Source of the DNA: GCA-2717185 sp964474755
Lineage (GTDB): Bacteria; Pseudomonadota; Alphaproteobacteria; UBA8366; GCA-2717185
Reading direction: 5' to 3'
Length of the DNA stretch: 64,000 nucleotides
Assembly: GCA_964474755.1 (NCBI GenBank)
Contig: CAYYUG010000003.1
Span: forward strand, 1 to 64,000
In this document: piece by piece, positions 18,590-27,969 of the stretch
How positions within the stretch are numbered: the stretch's first letter is position 1
How the letters are laid out: every line of letters starts with the position of its first letter
The notes under the pieces: generated by a model
Databases searched by the model: none
What the model saw: the letters and a program-made list of their open reading frames with translations, nothing else
Told to the model about the DNA's origin: nothing
Program-made: the position numbers and the translations under genes

Positions 18590-18857
18590 CGCCGTTTCTC
18601 CTGGTGAGTATTGCTCTGATAATAACATATTGTCCCCTGACTTAGGCAAATTCGCCATTCGTAGGAGAAATCAGCTATCTCCCGAGAAGGAAAACAGCCC
18701 TTTCTCGAATACCAACGACGGGCATTTACAACATGTCAGGCGCGATATTTTTTTTGGAGGAACTGTTTGTTTTATGCGATGGCTATCCGTTCGGTTTTAT
18801 GGGGACCTTCGTCTATCCTGTCTTTACTTTTGGACGAAACCGCATTAGGCGCGCATT

Positions 18858-19745
18858 ATGAACGAACTGCCTGAAATCCTCGCATCCCCTGAGATCACAC
18901 GCCAGGCGACCGGTTTCGTCTTTACTGAAGGCCCACTCTGGCACCCGGACGATTTCTGGTATTTCAATGATATACGGCCGGGTACTCTTTACAAGATGCG
19001 TCTTGGTGGAGAACCGGAAATGATCCGCAAGACCGTCGGCGGCAACGGGATGACATTCGATTTGCAGGGGCGCATCATCCATTGTGAAGGTGAGGCGCGT
19101 AAAGTCACTCGAACCGAATTAGATGGTACGGTGACCACTTTGGTCGATCGCTTCGAGAGTGGTCGCTTCAACAGGCCGAACGATGTCATTTGCCATTCGG
19201 ACGGCAGTCTCTACTTTACTGACCCGTCAATGCGTCGCTCCTTCGCAGAACGTGAAATTCCCGGACCTGAAGGGGAGGATGGTGTTTGGGCAGGGGCACA
19301 GGTCTATAGGGTTGCACCAGACGATAGCATCTCCACCGTCGTGACAGTCGAATACCCGAACGGTCTTGCATTTTCGCCTGACGAGAAGACGCTTTACATC
19401 GCCAATACGCGGTCAAATCAGTATGTCCATGCGATCGAGATAGACGCTGAGGGTAACTACATCCGTCGTCGCATTTTCTGCGACTTCAGTGGTGACGATG
19501 TTGGCTTCCCTGACGGTATGAAGGTCGACAGCTCTGGGCGCGTGTTCTGCACCGGACCGGGTGGCATCTGGGTCGTCGAGACGGATGGCAAACATATCGG
19601 CACGATTCGTTTTCCGGAACAGGCAATCAACATGGCCTTCGGCGGTGAGGATTTGTGCACGCTTTTCGTGACGGCCCACACGTCGGTCTACTCGGTCCGG
19701 GTCAGGACGCCGGGTCAGCCACACCCGTTCTACCTTCAAAAATAG
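18858..19745 (+). CDS. SMP-30/gluconolactonase/LRE family protein
   Basis: 295 residues, six-bladed propeller lactonase. Metal ligands expected in the family are present: Glu24 in FTEGPLWHPDD, the Asn of RPNDVI, the Asn of YPNGLAFSPDEKTLYIAN and the Asp of GFPDGMKVDSSGRVF. It probably hydrolyses a sugar or aromatic lactone in the cytosol; no signal peptide is seen. It is followed after 13 bases by a luciferase-like monooxygenase. A Baeyer-Villiger-like or alcohol-oxidising step giving a lactone would fit that pairing, but this is inference. Confidence 0.9.
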   Translation: MNELPEILASPEITRQATGFVFTEGPLWHPDDFWYFNDIRPGTLYKMRLGGEPEMIRKTVGGNGMTFDLQGRIIHCEGEARKVTRTELDGTVTTLVDRFESGRFNRPNDVICHSDGSLYFTDPSMRRSFAEREIPGPEGEDGVWAGAQVYRVAPDDSISTVVTVEYPNGLAFSPDEKTLYIANTRSNQYVHAIEIDAEGNYIRRRIFCDFSGDDVGFPDGMKVDSSGRVFCTGPGGIWVVETDGKHIGTIRFPEQAINMAFGGEDLCTLFVTAHTSVYSVRVRTPGQPHPFYLQK

Positions 19746-19758
19746 GGAAGGTAACGCC

Positions 19759-20826
19759 ATGAAATTCGGCGGCGTTGTTGCGACCAAAATCGACGATTGG
19801 CAGATCTTCCAGTATCTGGAGGACCTCGGCTACGACAGCGCCTGGGCGCCGGATTCTCAGATGATCTGGTCCGACTGCTACGCCACTCTGGCACTGGCGG
19901 CGCACCATACGAACCGCATTCGTTTGGGTACTGGTGTGTCCATAGCAGGTACGCGTGCTGCACCGGTTACGGCCCATTCCATTGCCACGATCAATAAGCT
20001 GGCGCCGGGTCGCACATTTCTGGGAATCGGGACCGGCCACACTGCTATGCGTATCATGGGACAAAATCCAGTGCCGCCGAGTAAGTTCCGCGACTATCTA
20101 CGGGTTTTGCACGGCCTGATGCATGGGGAAGAGGTTGAGTATGAGGGTCAACCGATCCGGTTCCTGGATCGAGAGCTCGAATGCATTAATATAGACGATC
20201 ATATAGACATCTACGTGGCCGCTAACGGAGCGAAAGCCTTGGCCGCCGCCGGCGCTTATGGTGATGCCCGGATTAGCGCTGGCAATGAACCGGTGAGCGT
20301 GTTCCAGCGAAATTTGGGACGCATGCGCAAAGGGGCTGAAGCGGTCGGCCGGCGGTTGGCCGATGATTTCCCCTCCGCCGTCCTGACCTATGCCTGCATC
20401 CTGGAGCCGGGCGAAACGCTCGCCTCCGACAGGGTTATCGAGGAAGTTGGAGCGGCGGCGTTATCGAGCCTGCATTTCTGGTACGAGATTTATCTGCAGC
20501 GCGGCACTGATGCGTTTATTCTCGCAGATGTACGAGATACCTGGGAGGCCTATAAAGAATATGTCGACAGTGAATTTCCGCTGGATCGACGGCATCAATT
20601 TCTTCACCGAGGTCACTGCGCTTTTACTCCAAAAAGCGAGCGACGCTTCATCACACCGGAGTTGATCCGTGCCTCCGGCGGTCTGGTGGGCGCGCCAGAT
20701 GAAATTATCGAGCAGATTCGAATATTTGAGGCGGGTGGCTTGACTGAGACGTTGTTGTTGCCGCCCGTCGCGGTCGCGCGCGACAATTTCAAAACCTTCG
20801 CTGAACGAGTGATCGAGCGGTATTAA
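19759..20826 (+). CDS. LLM class flavin-dependent oxidoreductase
   Basis: 355 residues, third luciferase-like monooxygenase in the window. Typical features are MKFGGVVATKIDDWQ, LGYDSAWAPDSQM, TNRIRLGTGVSIAGTRAAPV, LAPGRTFLGIGTGHTAMR and IDIYVAANGAKALAAAGAYG. A GGGAAGG site lies before the ATG. It is co-directional with the SMP-30 lactonase. The stop region overlaps the end of the convergent SDR gene by 4 bases. Confidence 0.87.
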   Translation: MKFGGVVATKIDDWQIFQYLEDLGYDSAWAPDSQMIWSDCYATLALAAHHTNRIRLGTGVSIAGTRAAPVTAHSIATINKLAPGRTFLGIGTGHTAMRIMGQNPVPPSKFRDYLRVLHGLMHGEEVEYEGQPIRFLDRELECINIDDHIDIYVAANGAKALAAAGAYGDARISAGNEPVSVFQRNLGRMRKGAEAVGRRLADDFPSAVLTYACILEPGETLASDRVIEEVGAAALSSLHFWYEIYLQRGTDAFILADVRDTWEAYKEYVDSEFPLDRRHQFLHRGHCAFTPKSERRFITPELIRASGGLVGAPDEIIEQIRIFEAGGLTETLLLPPVAVARDNFKTFAERVIERY

Positions 20827-21587
20827 CCGGCGGTCATACCGCCGTCGATGGTAAGCTCGGCTCCGGTCATCCAGCCCGACTCGTCTGAGGCCAGGAACAG
20901 GCAGCCATTGGCGATGTCTTCTGGTTTGCCGAAATGCCCCATCGGCGTCTTGTCAAGGCGAGGTTTGGCGAGTTCTGGGTCGTTATGGGTGATCTCGGTC
21001 ATCGGCGAGGTCACAAACCCAGGATGGACTGAATTCACGCGGATGTTCTCAGTTGCGTATTGCAGCGCTACCGACTTCGTCGCGAGGCGGACCGATCCTT
21101 TTGAGGCGTGGTAGGCGACATTATGCGGTGAGCCGACTAGCCCGTAGATCGATGAGATATTGATAATAGAACCTCCACCGGCCGCCTTCATTGCCGGCAC
21201 CGCATGTTTCATGCCTAAGAAAATGCCGGTTGAATTAACATCCATTACCGTGTTCCAATTCTCAATATCTTGATCCTCGATTTTTGGCGCGAATTTTGTG
21301 CCCGGAATACGACCGGAGACGCCGGCAGCATTGACCAAAATGTCGAGCCGGCCGAACCGGTCGAGTGTCTGCTGAATTGCGCTCTCCCACTGACTTTCGT
21401 CGGTTGTATCGAGATGGATGCAGATCCCGTCACCACTTTCCTTGGAGACCTCATGGCCGAGATTGTCGTTGATGTCGGCTACTGCTACACCGGCACCTTC
21501 ACGTGCGTAAAGACGACAGGTCGCCGCGCCAATCCCCGATGCGCCGCCTGTGACTAGCGCTACTTTTCCTTCGAGCCGTCCTGCCAT
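20823..21587 (-). CDS. Short-chain dehydrogenase/reductase (SDR)
   Basis: 254 residues, classical SDR. TGGASGIG (residues 13-20) binds the cofactor, Asp38 after the second strand suggests NAD preference, NAAG is at 86-89, and the catalytic Ser146, Tyr159 and Lys163 are in NISSIYG and AYHASKGS. It oxidises or reduces an alcohol or keto group of unknown identity. It is the last gene of the minus-strand operon hyuB-hyuA-FAD oxidoreductase-SDR, 37 bases after the FAD gene. Confidence 0.92.
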   Translation of the reverse strand: MAGRLEGKVALVTGGASGIGAATCRLYAREGAGVAVADINDNLGHEVSKESGDGICIHLDTTDESQWESAIQQTLDRFGRLDILVNAAGVSGRIPGTKFAPKIEDQDIENWNTVMDVNSTGIFLGMKHAVPAMKAAGGGSIINISSIYGLVGSPHNVAYHASKGSVRLATKSVALQYATENIRVNSVHPGFVTSPMTEITHNDPELAKPRLDKTPMGHFGKPEDIANGCLFLASDESGWMTGAELTIDGGMTAG

Positions 21588-21624
21588 TTTCTGTCCTCCT
21601 CATCATTTGACGTACGATATTTTC

Positions 21625-22746
21625 TCATGCCACTGCGCCGCGCAATCGTGGGGAGACATCATCGGGAGCCAACGCGGCCATTCGGCCGGGATCAAAGGGG
21701 CGCAGATCGACTGTTGTTTCCCCGTCACCAAGGATCAATTCCGTTAACGCCTCTCCGGTTGCAGGAGCATTGAGCATACCCCAAACATTGTGGCCAGTTG
21801 CGATGTAGGCGCCAGTAGGCCCGGAGACAGCGCCGATCAGTGGCAGTCCGTCTTGCGTGGCCGGCCGGTAGCAGGCCTGCTCGGCGAGAATTTCTGAGGT
21901 GCCCAGTTCTGGGGAAATGCGTCTGGTCATTTCGCGTAAGGTGGCGCTTGCGCCAGGCTCCGGCAGTACGTTGGCGGGATCGACGGGTAGCAGGTCTTCG
22001 CCAGAAAGACCGCATACATAGGTTGTGCCGTCTGGCCTGGGATTAATTTCCGGCTGGGTCATCATACCGGATTTCCACTCCAACTCGACGAACAGAGATT
22101 CCGGCGACGGTTTGTATTTGAACACCAGACTATGACCTTTCAGCCCGTGGGTGGCGGGAAGTGGAAGCCATTGGCAGGCTAGGATAGACCAGGGCCCCAT
22201 GGCGATCACGACAGCATCAGCAAAGACTTCTGCACCATTGACGATCGCGCCGGTCACGCGTTGTTTGTCGGGACTAGACAGCAGCCCGTCGATGCAGCCC
22301 TCGATTAGAGTTGCGCCGTGGTTGGTCGCTGCCGCCATCATCGCTTTCGTGAACATCGCTGGATGAAGCTGTGCGGTGTTGTCTGTTGTACCAAGCTGAC
22401 GATAGACGACGCTGTCTTCACCTAGCCAGGCAGGGGCGTCTAGTCTCCGATAACGGCTCATATCCTGATGAATGCTGCTGACGACACTCAGCGTTTCGAC
22501 CCGCCGGTAGCCCCAATCATATTCAAGGGTTGTAGCCAATTCGGCGTGTAGATTGAAGCTTCTCCGGGCGAGGGGGGCGAGGGGCGAACCGTCGCACCAA
22601 TCGAGTGCGAGAAATCCTCCGGATTTGCCTGAGGCGGCGTTGGCGAGACCGGTACGCTCGACAACGGAAACCTCGACGCCGCGCTGGCTAAGGAAATAGG
22701 CGGTCGAAGTGCCAATGACGCCGCCGCCGCAAATTAGAACCTTTAT
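21625..22746 (-). CDS. FAD-dependent oxidoreductase (DAO family) with a non-canonical ATA start
   Basis: The open frame covers 373 residues and begins with a complete Rossmann motif, KVLICGGGVIGTSTAYFLSQ, directly after ATA at 22746-22744. Codons upstream are ATC, then a TGA stop, and no ATG, GTG or TTG occurs before the Rossmann motif. A CAGGAG site sits 7 bases before the ATA. Starting at the first ATG inside would remove the whole dinucleotide-binding domain. The C terminus has the DAO-type GAYIATGHNVWGMLNAPATG. Family members oxidise amino acids, sarcosine or related amines in the cytosol. It overlaps the hyuA stop by 4 bases (ATAA). The alternatives are a disabled start in a gene still otherwise intact, or a single-base error. 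Confidence 0.82.
   Translation of the reverse strand: MKVLICGGGVIGTSTAYFLSQRGVEVSVVERTGLANAASGKSGGFLALDWCDGSPLAPLARRSFNLHAELATTLEYDWGYRRVETLSVVSSIHQDMSRYRRLDAPAWLGEDSVVYRQLGTTDNTAQLHPAMFTKAMMAAATNHGATLIEGCIDGLLSSPDKQRVTGAIVNGAEVFADAVVIAMGPWSILACQWLPLPATHGLKGHSLVFKYKPSPESLFVELEWKSGMMTQPEINPRPDGTTYVCGLSGEDLLPVDPANVLPEPGASATLREMTRRISPELGTSEILAEQACYRPATQDGLPLIGAVSGPTGAYIATGHNVWGMLNAPATGEALTELILGDGETTVDLRPFDPGRMAALAPDDVSPRLRGAVA
22743..22746 (-). promoter_or_regulatory. ATAA stop/start overlap in place of ATGA
   Basis: Read on the minus strand, ATAA holds the hyuA stop (TAA) and the position where the FAD oxidoreductase should start. Most coupled genes in this window use ATGA. One G-to-A change would turn ATGA into ATAA, keeping a stop for hyuA but turning ATG into ATA. 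The good ribosome site and the intact downstream protein support this as the start position. Confidence 0.65.
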
Positions 22747-24785
22747 GATTCAGCTCCTGTATAGCGGCACAGGAGGCCGCCGCCTTCACCGATAGTCACC
22801 GTCCAGTCAGGTGGAATGATCGAGGTGCCGCCCGCTTCTTCGACAATGGCTGGGCCCTTGAAATTGTGTCCAAGTGACAAGTTGTCACGTGTATAAATTT
22901 TTGTTTCTGTCCAATCGCCAAACCAGACTTGCCGTTGCCCCGTATGCTCTTCACCGTTTTCGCTCTGGGTAAATTCTAGAGTCGGTTTATCAACCTCACC
23001 GATGGAAACGAGCCTAATATTGACGATTTCAGCATCGTTTGTCCGGTCCGCGTAGCCAAAAGTTTCTTCATGTCGCGTATCGAATGCCTGTCGGAGCAGG
23101 TTGAAATCAACGCCGTCTGGATTCCAGGGGATCGCAAGTGTGAAAGATTGTCCAGTATAACGCATGTCCATGGTGAACTCATGTCGCTGGCGATTAGCTG
23201 CGATCCCGTCGGCAATTAGCAGTGCCGTTCCCTGCTCGCGTAACTCGTCTGCTTCTCGTTTGAGATCCGTCAGTTCTAGTTGTGAGAGCCGTCCTCCTGA
23301 GGCTTTGACAAGGTCGCGACGCAAATCTGCCATCATTTGACCAAGGGCGGAGAGGTGGCCGGGGAAGCGTGGGATCAAGACCTCTGTCATGCCGAGTTCC
23401 TCGGCGACGAGGAAGCCATGCATCGGGCCTGCACCCCCGAACCCAACCAAAACAAAGTCCCTCGGGTCAAAACCCCGATGGACGCTGACTTCGCGTACTG
23501 CACCCGCCATCTTGGCGACAGCGACGGAGAGGGCGCCATCGGCTACGCCGACAAGATCGTCGGTTCCGAGTTTATCAGCGACAGGTTTAAATGCGGCTTC
23601 AGCCGCCGCCTTGTCGAGATGAAGACCACCGGCGAGCGGGCGCTCAGCGTCTAGCCGTCCGAGCAATAGATTGGCGTCGGATATCGTAGGTTCCGCGCCG
23701 CCGCGACCGTAGCAGGCGGGCCCCGGAAGTGCGCCTGCGCTTTGCGGTCCAATTTGCAAGGTGCCGTCTGAGCCGATCCAGATGATCGAACCGCCACCAG
23801 CACCAATTGTGTGAATATCGAGCTGTGGCATGCGCAGCGGATAGGCATCAATCTGATTGTCGTGTGACATGCGCGGCGTCAGATCGTGTACCAGTGCGAC
23901 ATCGGTGCTGGTCCCACCCATATCGAAGGTGATGATATCGGGGCGCTGCGCTGATTCTGCGACGCGGACAGCGCCGCTGACGCCACCGACAGGGCCAGAT
24001 AGGAAAGTCCCAGCACAGCGTTGGGCCGCGATTCCGAGTGTCATGGCGCCACCGTTTGAGCCCATGATGTTGACAGGTGCGGTGATCCCTTGGCCGGAGA
24101 GTTCTTGCGCCAGCATGGCGAGGTATTCGCTCATGACAGGTGCGAGATAGGCATTAAGGACAGCAGTCGAGGCCCGCTCGAATTCGCCACGTTCGGGGAT
24201 GAGGGCCGCCGACTCGGTTACAGGAACATCGTTGAGCCGGTCGCGAAGGGCTTGCGCGGCCTCTTTTTCATTTTGTGGATTTACGTAACTGTTCACAAAG
24301 GCGACTGCGACGGCTTCAATCTGTTGCCTTTGCATCGCCTCCGTGATCGCGTCTAGATCAGCGGTAACAAGGGCTGTAAGAATGTCACCGTTGAAGTCGA
24401 TCCTTTCGGCAAGCTCATACCGCATGTCACGGGGCACCAGTGGCGCCGGCCGTTGCCAGGTCGCGTCGAATAAGCCACCCGTTAGCCGGCGTCCCTTGCC
24501 GATCTCCAGTACATCCCTAAATCCCTTTGTGGTCACCAGCGCAGTTTTTGCGCCGCGGCGCTGCAAAAGCGCGTTCGTGGCGATAGTCGTGCCATGCACG
24601 AAGGCGCGGATCGCGTCGAACGGAATTTCGAGTTCCTTTAACGCATCAAGAACGCCGCGCCATTGCTCACCGGGTAGGGATGGAACCTTAGCGGAAAAGA
24701 GGCGGTGTTCACCTTCGTCGTAGGCTAGTAGGTCGGTGAAGGTGCCGCCGACATCGACACCGATGAGGTAGCGGGCTTTGCTCAT
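22743..24785 (-). CDS. hyuA: Hydantoinase/oxoprolinase family protein, subunit A
   Basis: 680 residues from the ATG at 24785, which overlaps the hyuB stop as ATGA. It is an actin-like ATPase-fold subunit with GVDVGGTFTDLLAYD near residues 9-23, HGTTIATNALL, ITFDMGGTSTDVALV and HTIGAGGGS. With HyuB it makes an ATP-dependent amidohydrolase that opens hydantoins, 5-oxoproline or related cyclic amides, or carboxylates ketones in some members. Coupling to a DAO-type oxidase and an SDR suggests an N-substituted amino acid or hydantoin pathway; the exact substrate is not known. Confidence 0.92.
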   Translation of the reverse strand: MSKARYLIGVDVGGTFTDLLAYDEGEHRLFSAKVPSLPGEQWRGVLDALKELEIPFDAIRAFVHGTTIATNALLQRRGAKTALVTTKGFRDVLEIGKGRRLTGGLFDATWQRPAPLVPRDMRYELAERIDFNGDILTALVTADLDAITEAMQRQQIEAVAVAFVNSYVNPQNEKEAAQALRDRLNDVPVTESAALIPERGEFERASTAVLNAYLAPVMSEYLAMLAQELSGQGITAPVNIMGSNGGAMTLGIAAQRCAGTFLSGPVGGVSGAVRVAESAQRPDIITFDMGGTSTDVALVHDLTPRMSHDNQIDAYPLRMPQLDIHTIGAGGGSIIWIGSDGTLQIGPQSAGALPGPACYGRGGAEPTISDANLLLGRLDAERPLAGGLHLDKAAAEAAFKPVADKLGTDDLVGVADGALSVAVAKMAGAVREVSVHRGFDPRDFVLVGFGGAGPMHGFLVAEELGMTEVLIPRFPGHLSALGQMMADLRRDLVKASGGRLSQLELTDLKREADELREQGTALLIADGIAANRQRHEFTMDMRYTGQSFTLAIPWNPDGVDFNLLRQAFDTRHEETFGYADRTNDAEIVNIRLVSIGEVDKPTLEFTQSENGEEHTGQRQVWFGDWTETKIYTRDNLSLGHNFKGPAIVEEAGGTSIIPPDWTVTIGEGGGLLCRYTGAES

Positions 24786-26806
24786 AATTCGGTTGCTTTC
24801 AGTGGGCGACACTCCACCAATTCGCCTGGAGTTGCGCCGAGTGCCGCGATGGCGAGCGGTCCGAGTTTTAATGTATTGCCGGTGTTGCCGATACGTGCCC
24901 AGCCACGCAAAGCAGCTGCACCACCGAAGTGGCTTAGCTCGATTAAATCGCCGTCCAAGACACCTAGATTTTGTGCGATTTTAGCGGATAAGGTAATGCG
25001 CCGTCGCGTCCCGTCTATCTCATCTTCGTTCGCTAGTGCGACTGGCAGTGTCAAGCGGTTGGCGCGAGCCCTTTCCCTTTCCGACTGCGTTGCTGTTTCG
25101 TCAACGGCACCCAAGCTATTTATTATCACGCCGTACCGTTCCCTTGCCCGGTCCGCCCCGAGATATCCGAGTTGTACGTCATGCTGGACAAGTGCCGGGT
25201 CACGATCCAACGGATCGCCATGTCCGCCGCCGCCGGATGATTCGAGACGTACGATGTCACCTTTGCGCAACGGGAACCCACCCACTTTTCCGGGAACGGG
25301 GGAGGGCTGGATCGTTTCGCCTTCGCGAATGACAGTGAAGCGGTTTTCAGTACCCCCATGCGCGCCGGCGACGCCGAAGGGTGGGATGATTGCATGGTCA
25401 GCTAGGACGGAAAGGCTGGCGCCGTCGCCGAGGATGCGAATATCGCGGCGCATCCCGCAACCGCCGCGGAATTTGCCGTCCCCGGCGGAGTTCTCGCGCA
25501 GGCCGTAGTGTTCGATCCGGATTGGGCATTGCATTTCGGCGATTTCCGCCGCATAGACGACGTTGAAGTCGCCCTCAAGAAAGGTGCGGACGACATGGTT
25601 GCCATCAGCGCCGGCAGTCGCGCCTGTCCCGCCTGCGGGATATTCGTATAGCAAAAACATTCCTGCCTTTTCGGCATCAGCATTGGCTTGTGGGCCGGAC
25701 ATATAGACATGGTTGGCGCCACCCTTGAGGTCGCCGACGATTTTTTCGGGCAGGGCCTTGCCTAGTGCGGAGATCACAAGGGCCGCCATAATGGCTCGGC
25801 ATTCCGCCATTCCACCGCACGGGGCGGGGAGTGTAGCGTTTAAAAAACTCCCCGGCGGATTGATAATTTCGATCGGGTTAAAGGAGCCGTGGTTCACCGG
25901 TGTTTTGGGGTCCAAGAAGGATTTGACGACGCTGGCGACAGCATTTAGCGCCATCGCTGGTCCGACATTGGTTGGACCGCTGGTCTGCGGACTGCTGCCA
26001 GAAAAGTCGGCGATTAGGCGATCGCCAACGACGGTGAGCTTCAGTCGCCCGAGCAGTGGCTCAGGGTTGTGGCCGTCGCTATCGAGATAACCTTCTGCTA
26101 GATAGGTACCGTCCGGTATCATCGAGATGCGTTGCCGCGCCACGGCCTCCGAGCGTGCGATTAGCTCTTCCACCGCGTCGAGGAAGCCATCGCCGCCGAA
26201 GCGCGAGAACAGCCGCTCTATTTGCTCTGCCGCTTTGCGTGAGGTTCCAAGCATGGTGTTGAAGTCGCCACGGCGTTCATGGCTGATCCGCATGTTGTTG
26301 ATTAGTAAATTGAGAAAGGCGTCGTTCATCCGGCCCCTTTCGCATATTCGCGTCGGCTCGATGCGCATCCCTTCCTGGTAAATTTCCTTCACTCTTCCGG
26401 ATAGCGAGCCCGGTGTCATACCGCCAACATCGCCCCAGTGGCAGCGCGTCGCCGTGAACATAGCTAGTTTGCCGTCATGGAAGACGGGGAACAGCATCAG
26501 GATGTCGTTGAGATGGGTTCCACCTGTATAGGGATCGTTGTGCAAGAAAATATCGCCTTCATGGATATCGTCGGCGAAAGTCTTGACCACCTCAGCAGTG
26601 GAGTAGGGGACGGCGAAGATGTGGATGGGATTGTCCGCTTCACCCTGCGCGATCAGGCGGCCGTCTGCTGTGACAAGTGCGCAGGAAAAATCGTGTCCCT
26701 CGTAGATGATCGACGAGTAGGAACTACGGATCACGTTGGCCCGCATCTCGTTAACCACGGCAACAAGCGATTCACGGATAAGCTCCAAGCGGCCGAGTTC
26801 GTTCAT
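24782..26806 (-). CDS. hyuB: Hydantoinase B/oxoprolinase family protein, subunit B
   Basis: 674 residues, first gene of the four-gene minus-strand operon. Characteristic stretches are MRANVIRSSYSSIIYEGHDF, GDIFLHNDPYTGGTHLND, HWGDVGGMTPGSLSG and the C-terminal ESSGGGGHGDPLDRDP. Length and motifs match the catalytic partner of HyuA. It diverges from the class IV aminotransferase gene across 170 bases. Subunit order, spacing and ATGA overlap with hyuA support one translated unit. Confidence 0.93.
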   Translation of the reverse strand: MNELGRLELIRESLVAVVNEMRANVIRSSYSSIIYEGHDFSCALVTADGRLIAQGEADNPIHIFAVPYSTAEVVKTFADDIHEGDIFLHNDPYTGGTHLNDILMLFPVFHDGKLAMFTATRCHWGDVGGMTPGSLSGRVKEIYQEGMRIEPTRICERGRMNDAFLNLLINNMRISHERRGDFNTMLGTSRKAAEQIERLFSRFGGDGFLDAVEELIARSEAVARQRISMIPDGTYLAEGYLDSDGHNPEPLLGRLKLTVVGDRLIADFSGSSPQTSGPTNVGPAMALNAVASVVKSFLDPKTPVNHGSFNPIEIINPPGSFLNATLPAPCGGMAECRAIMAALVISALGKALPEKIVGDLKGGANHVYMSGPQANADAEKAGMFLLYEYPAGGTGATAGADGNHVVRTFLEGDFNVVYAAEIAEMQCPIRIEHYGLRENSAGDGKFRGGCGMRRDIRILGDGASLSVLADHAIIPPFGVAGAHGGTENRFTVIREGETIQPSPVPGKVGGFPLRKGDIVRLESSGGGGHGDPLDRDPALVQHDVQLGYLGADRARERYGVIINSLGAVDETATQSERERARANRLTLPVALANEDEIDGTRRRITLSAKIAQNLGVLDGDLIELSHFGGAAALRGWARIGNTGNTLKLGPLAIAALGATPGELVECRPLKATEL

Positions 26807-26976
26807 GGCATATTTCCCGCTTAGGATTTCTACTGTTGAGTACTATAGGGCAATGGAACCGCGAAGCGAATGCCGCACGGCGATCGTTAGCATTGCGTTA
26901 TGTTGTAGTATGGAGAGAATTATGGCATTCGGAAATCGGCGCGGAGGGTGCCGACAATCTAGGGGAGGATGACGGG

Positions 26977-27933
26977 ATGGCTGACGGCGATCTTTGGGCC
27001 TATTTGAACGGAGAGTTGGTGCGTGGTGACGATGCGGTGCTGCCGCTTACGGATCGGGGTGTGCAATGGGGCGATGCAGTTTACGATTCGATACGTACCT
27101 ACGCCGGCAAACCCTTCCAGGTACCGTTTCGGATCGACCGTTTTTTTCGAAGTTTGCAATACACGCGTATAAATCCTGGTATCACCAAGGATCAACTGGC
27201 TAAGGCGACTGAAGAGGTTGTTGAGGCGAATATGCCGCTGCTCGGTGCCGATGAGGAATTGAGCATCAACTACTACGTTTCGCGCGGTTCTATGGAAATG
27301 ACGGACGGTCGCACGCCTGCCGGGACCGTTGCGATCTTTTGCCGCTTGGTTGGCTTCGCAGCCTTCGCTGAGTTTTATGTCCGCGGCGGCGCTGCGATCA
27401 CGCCATCGACGCGTCGTACACCACCAGAATGTGTGTCACCAAAAGCAAAAATTGCAAATAAAATGAACCACTTTGTCGCGGATATGGAAGCAAAAGCTTA
27501 TAATCCCGATGCATTTGCTGTGATGCTGGATCTCGAGGGCAATATTACCGAGGGAACCGGTTCGAATTTCATGTTCGTGTCAGGTGGCCGGATCAAGGTT
27601 CCAGATACACGACTAGTTCTGAGTGGCGCCGACATGGATTTCATTGGAGAACTGTCCTCGGACATGCAAATTGGTTCCGACGAGGGCACTTACACGCCTT
27701 ATGACGTTTACAACGCTGATGAGGCATTCCTGACAACGAATAGCTTCGGCATCTTGCCAATCACTAGCATGAACGGGTTGCCTATCGGTGACGGTAAGGT
27801 GGGACCGGTGACACGCCGTCTGACAGAAGCCTGGTCCGACAAAGTGGGTAGCGATTTTGTGACGCAGGCCTTGAAGCATCTAGACCCTGAACTGCGTGAG
27901 ACGCTCGAGGTAGAGCGAGCTGGGGCGGCCTAA
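26977..27933 (+). CDS. Class IV aminotransferase (branched-chain / D-amino acid type)
   Basis: 318 residues from the ATG at 26977, preceded by GGGGAGG; the longer frame to 26836 lacks homology. PLP fold type IV: DLWAYLNGELV, LTDRGVQWGDAVYDSIRTY at the dimer and substrate region, Lys162 in IANKMNHF as the probable Schiff-base lysine, and LEGNITEGTGSNFMFV for PLP phosphate binding. It transfers an amino group between amino and keto acids, or acts as a lyase in some members. First gene of a plus-strand group with gamma-glutamyltransferase, AtuA and DUF4387. Confidence 0.88.
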   Translation: MADGDLWAYLNGELVRGDDAVLPLTDRGVQWGDAVYDSIRTYAGKPFQVPFRIDRFFRSLQYTRINPGITKDQLAKATEEVVEANMPLLGADEELSINYYVSRGSMEMTDGRTPAGTVAIFCRLVGFAAFAEFYVRGGAAITPSTRRTPPECVSPKAKIANKMNHFVADMEAKAYNPDAFAVMLDLEGNITEGTGSNFMFVSGGRIKVPDTRLVLSGADMDFIGELSSDMQIGSDEGTYTPYDVYNADEAFLTTNSFGILPITSMNGLPIGDGKVGPVTRRLTEAWSDKVGSDFVTQALKHLDPELRETLEVERAGAA

Positions 27934-27969
27934 ATTCACTAAACGTTACAATTGTTTGTGTTAAATCGT

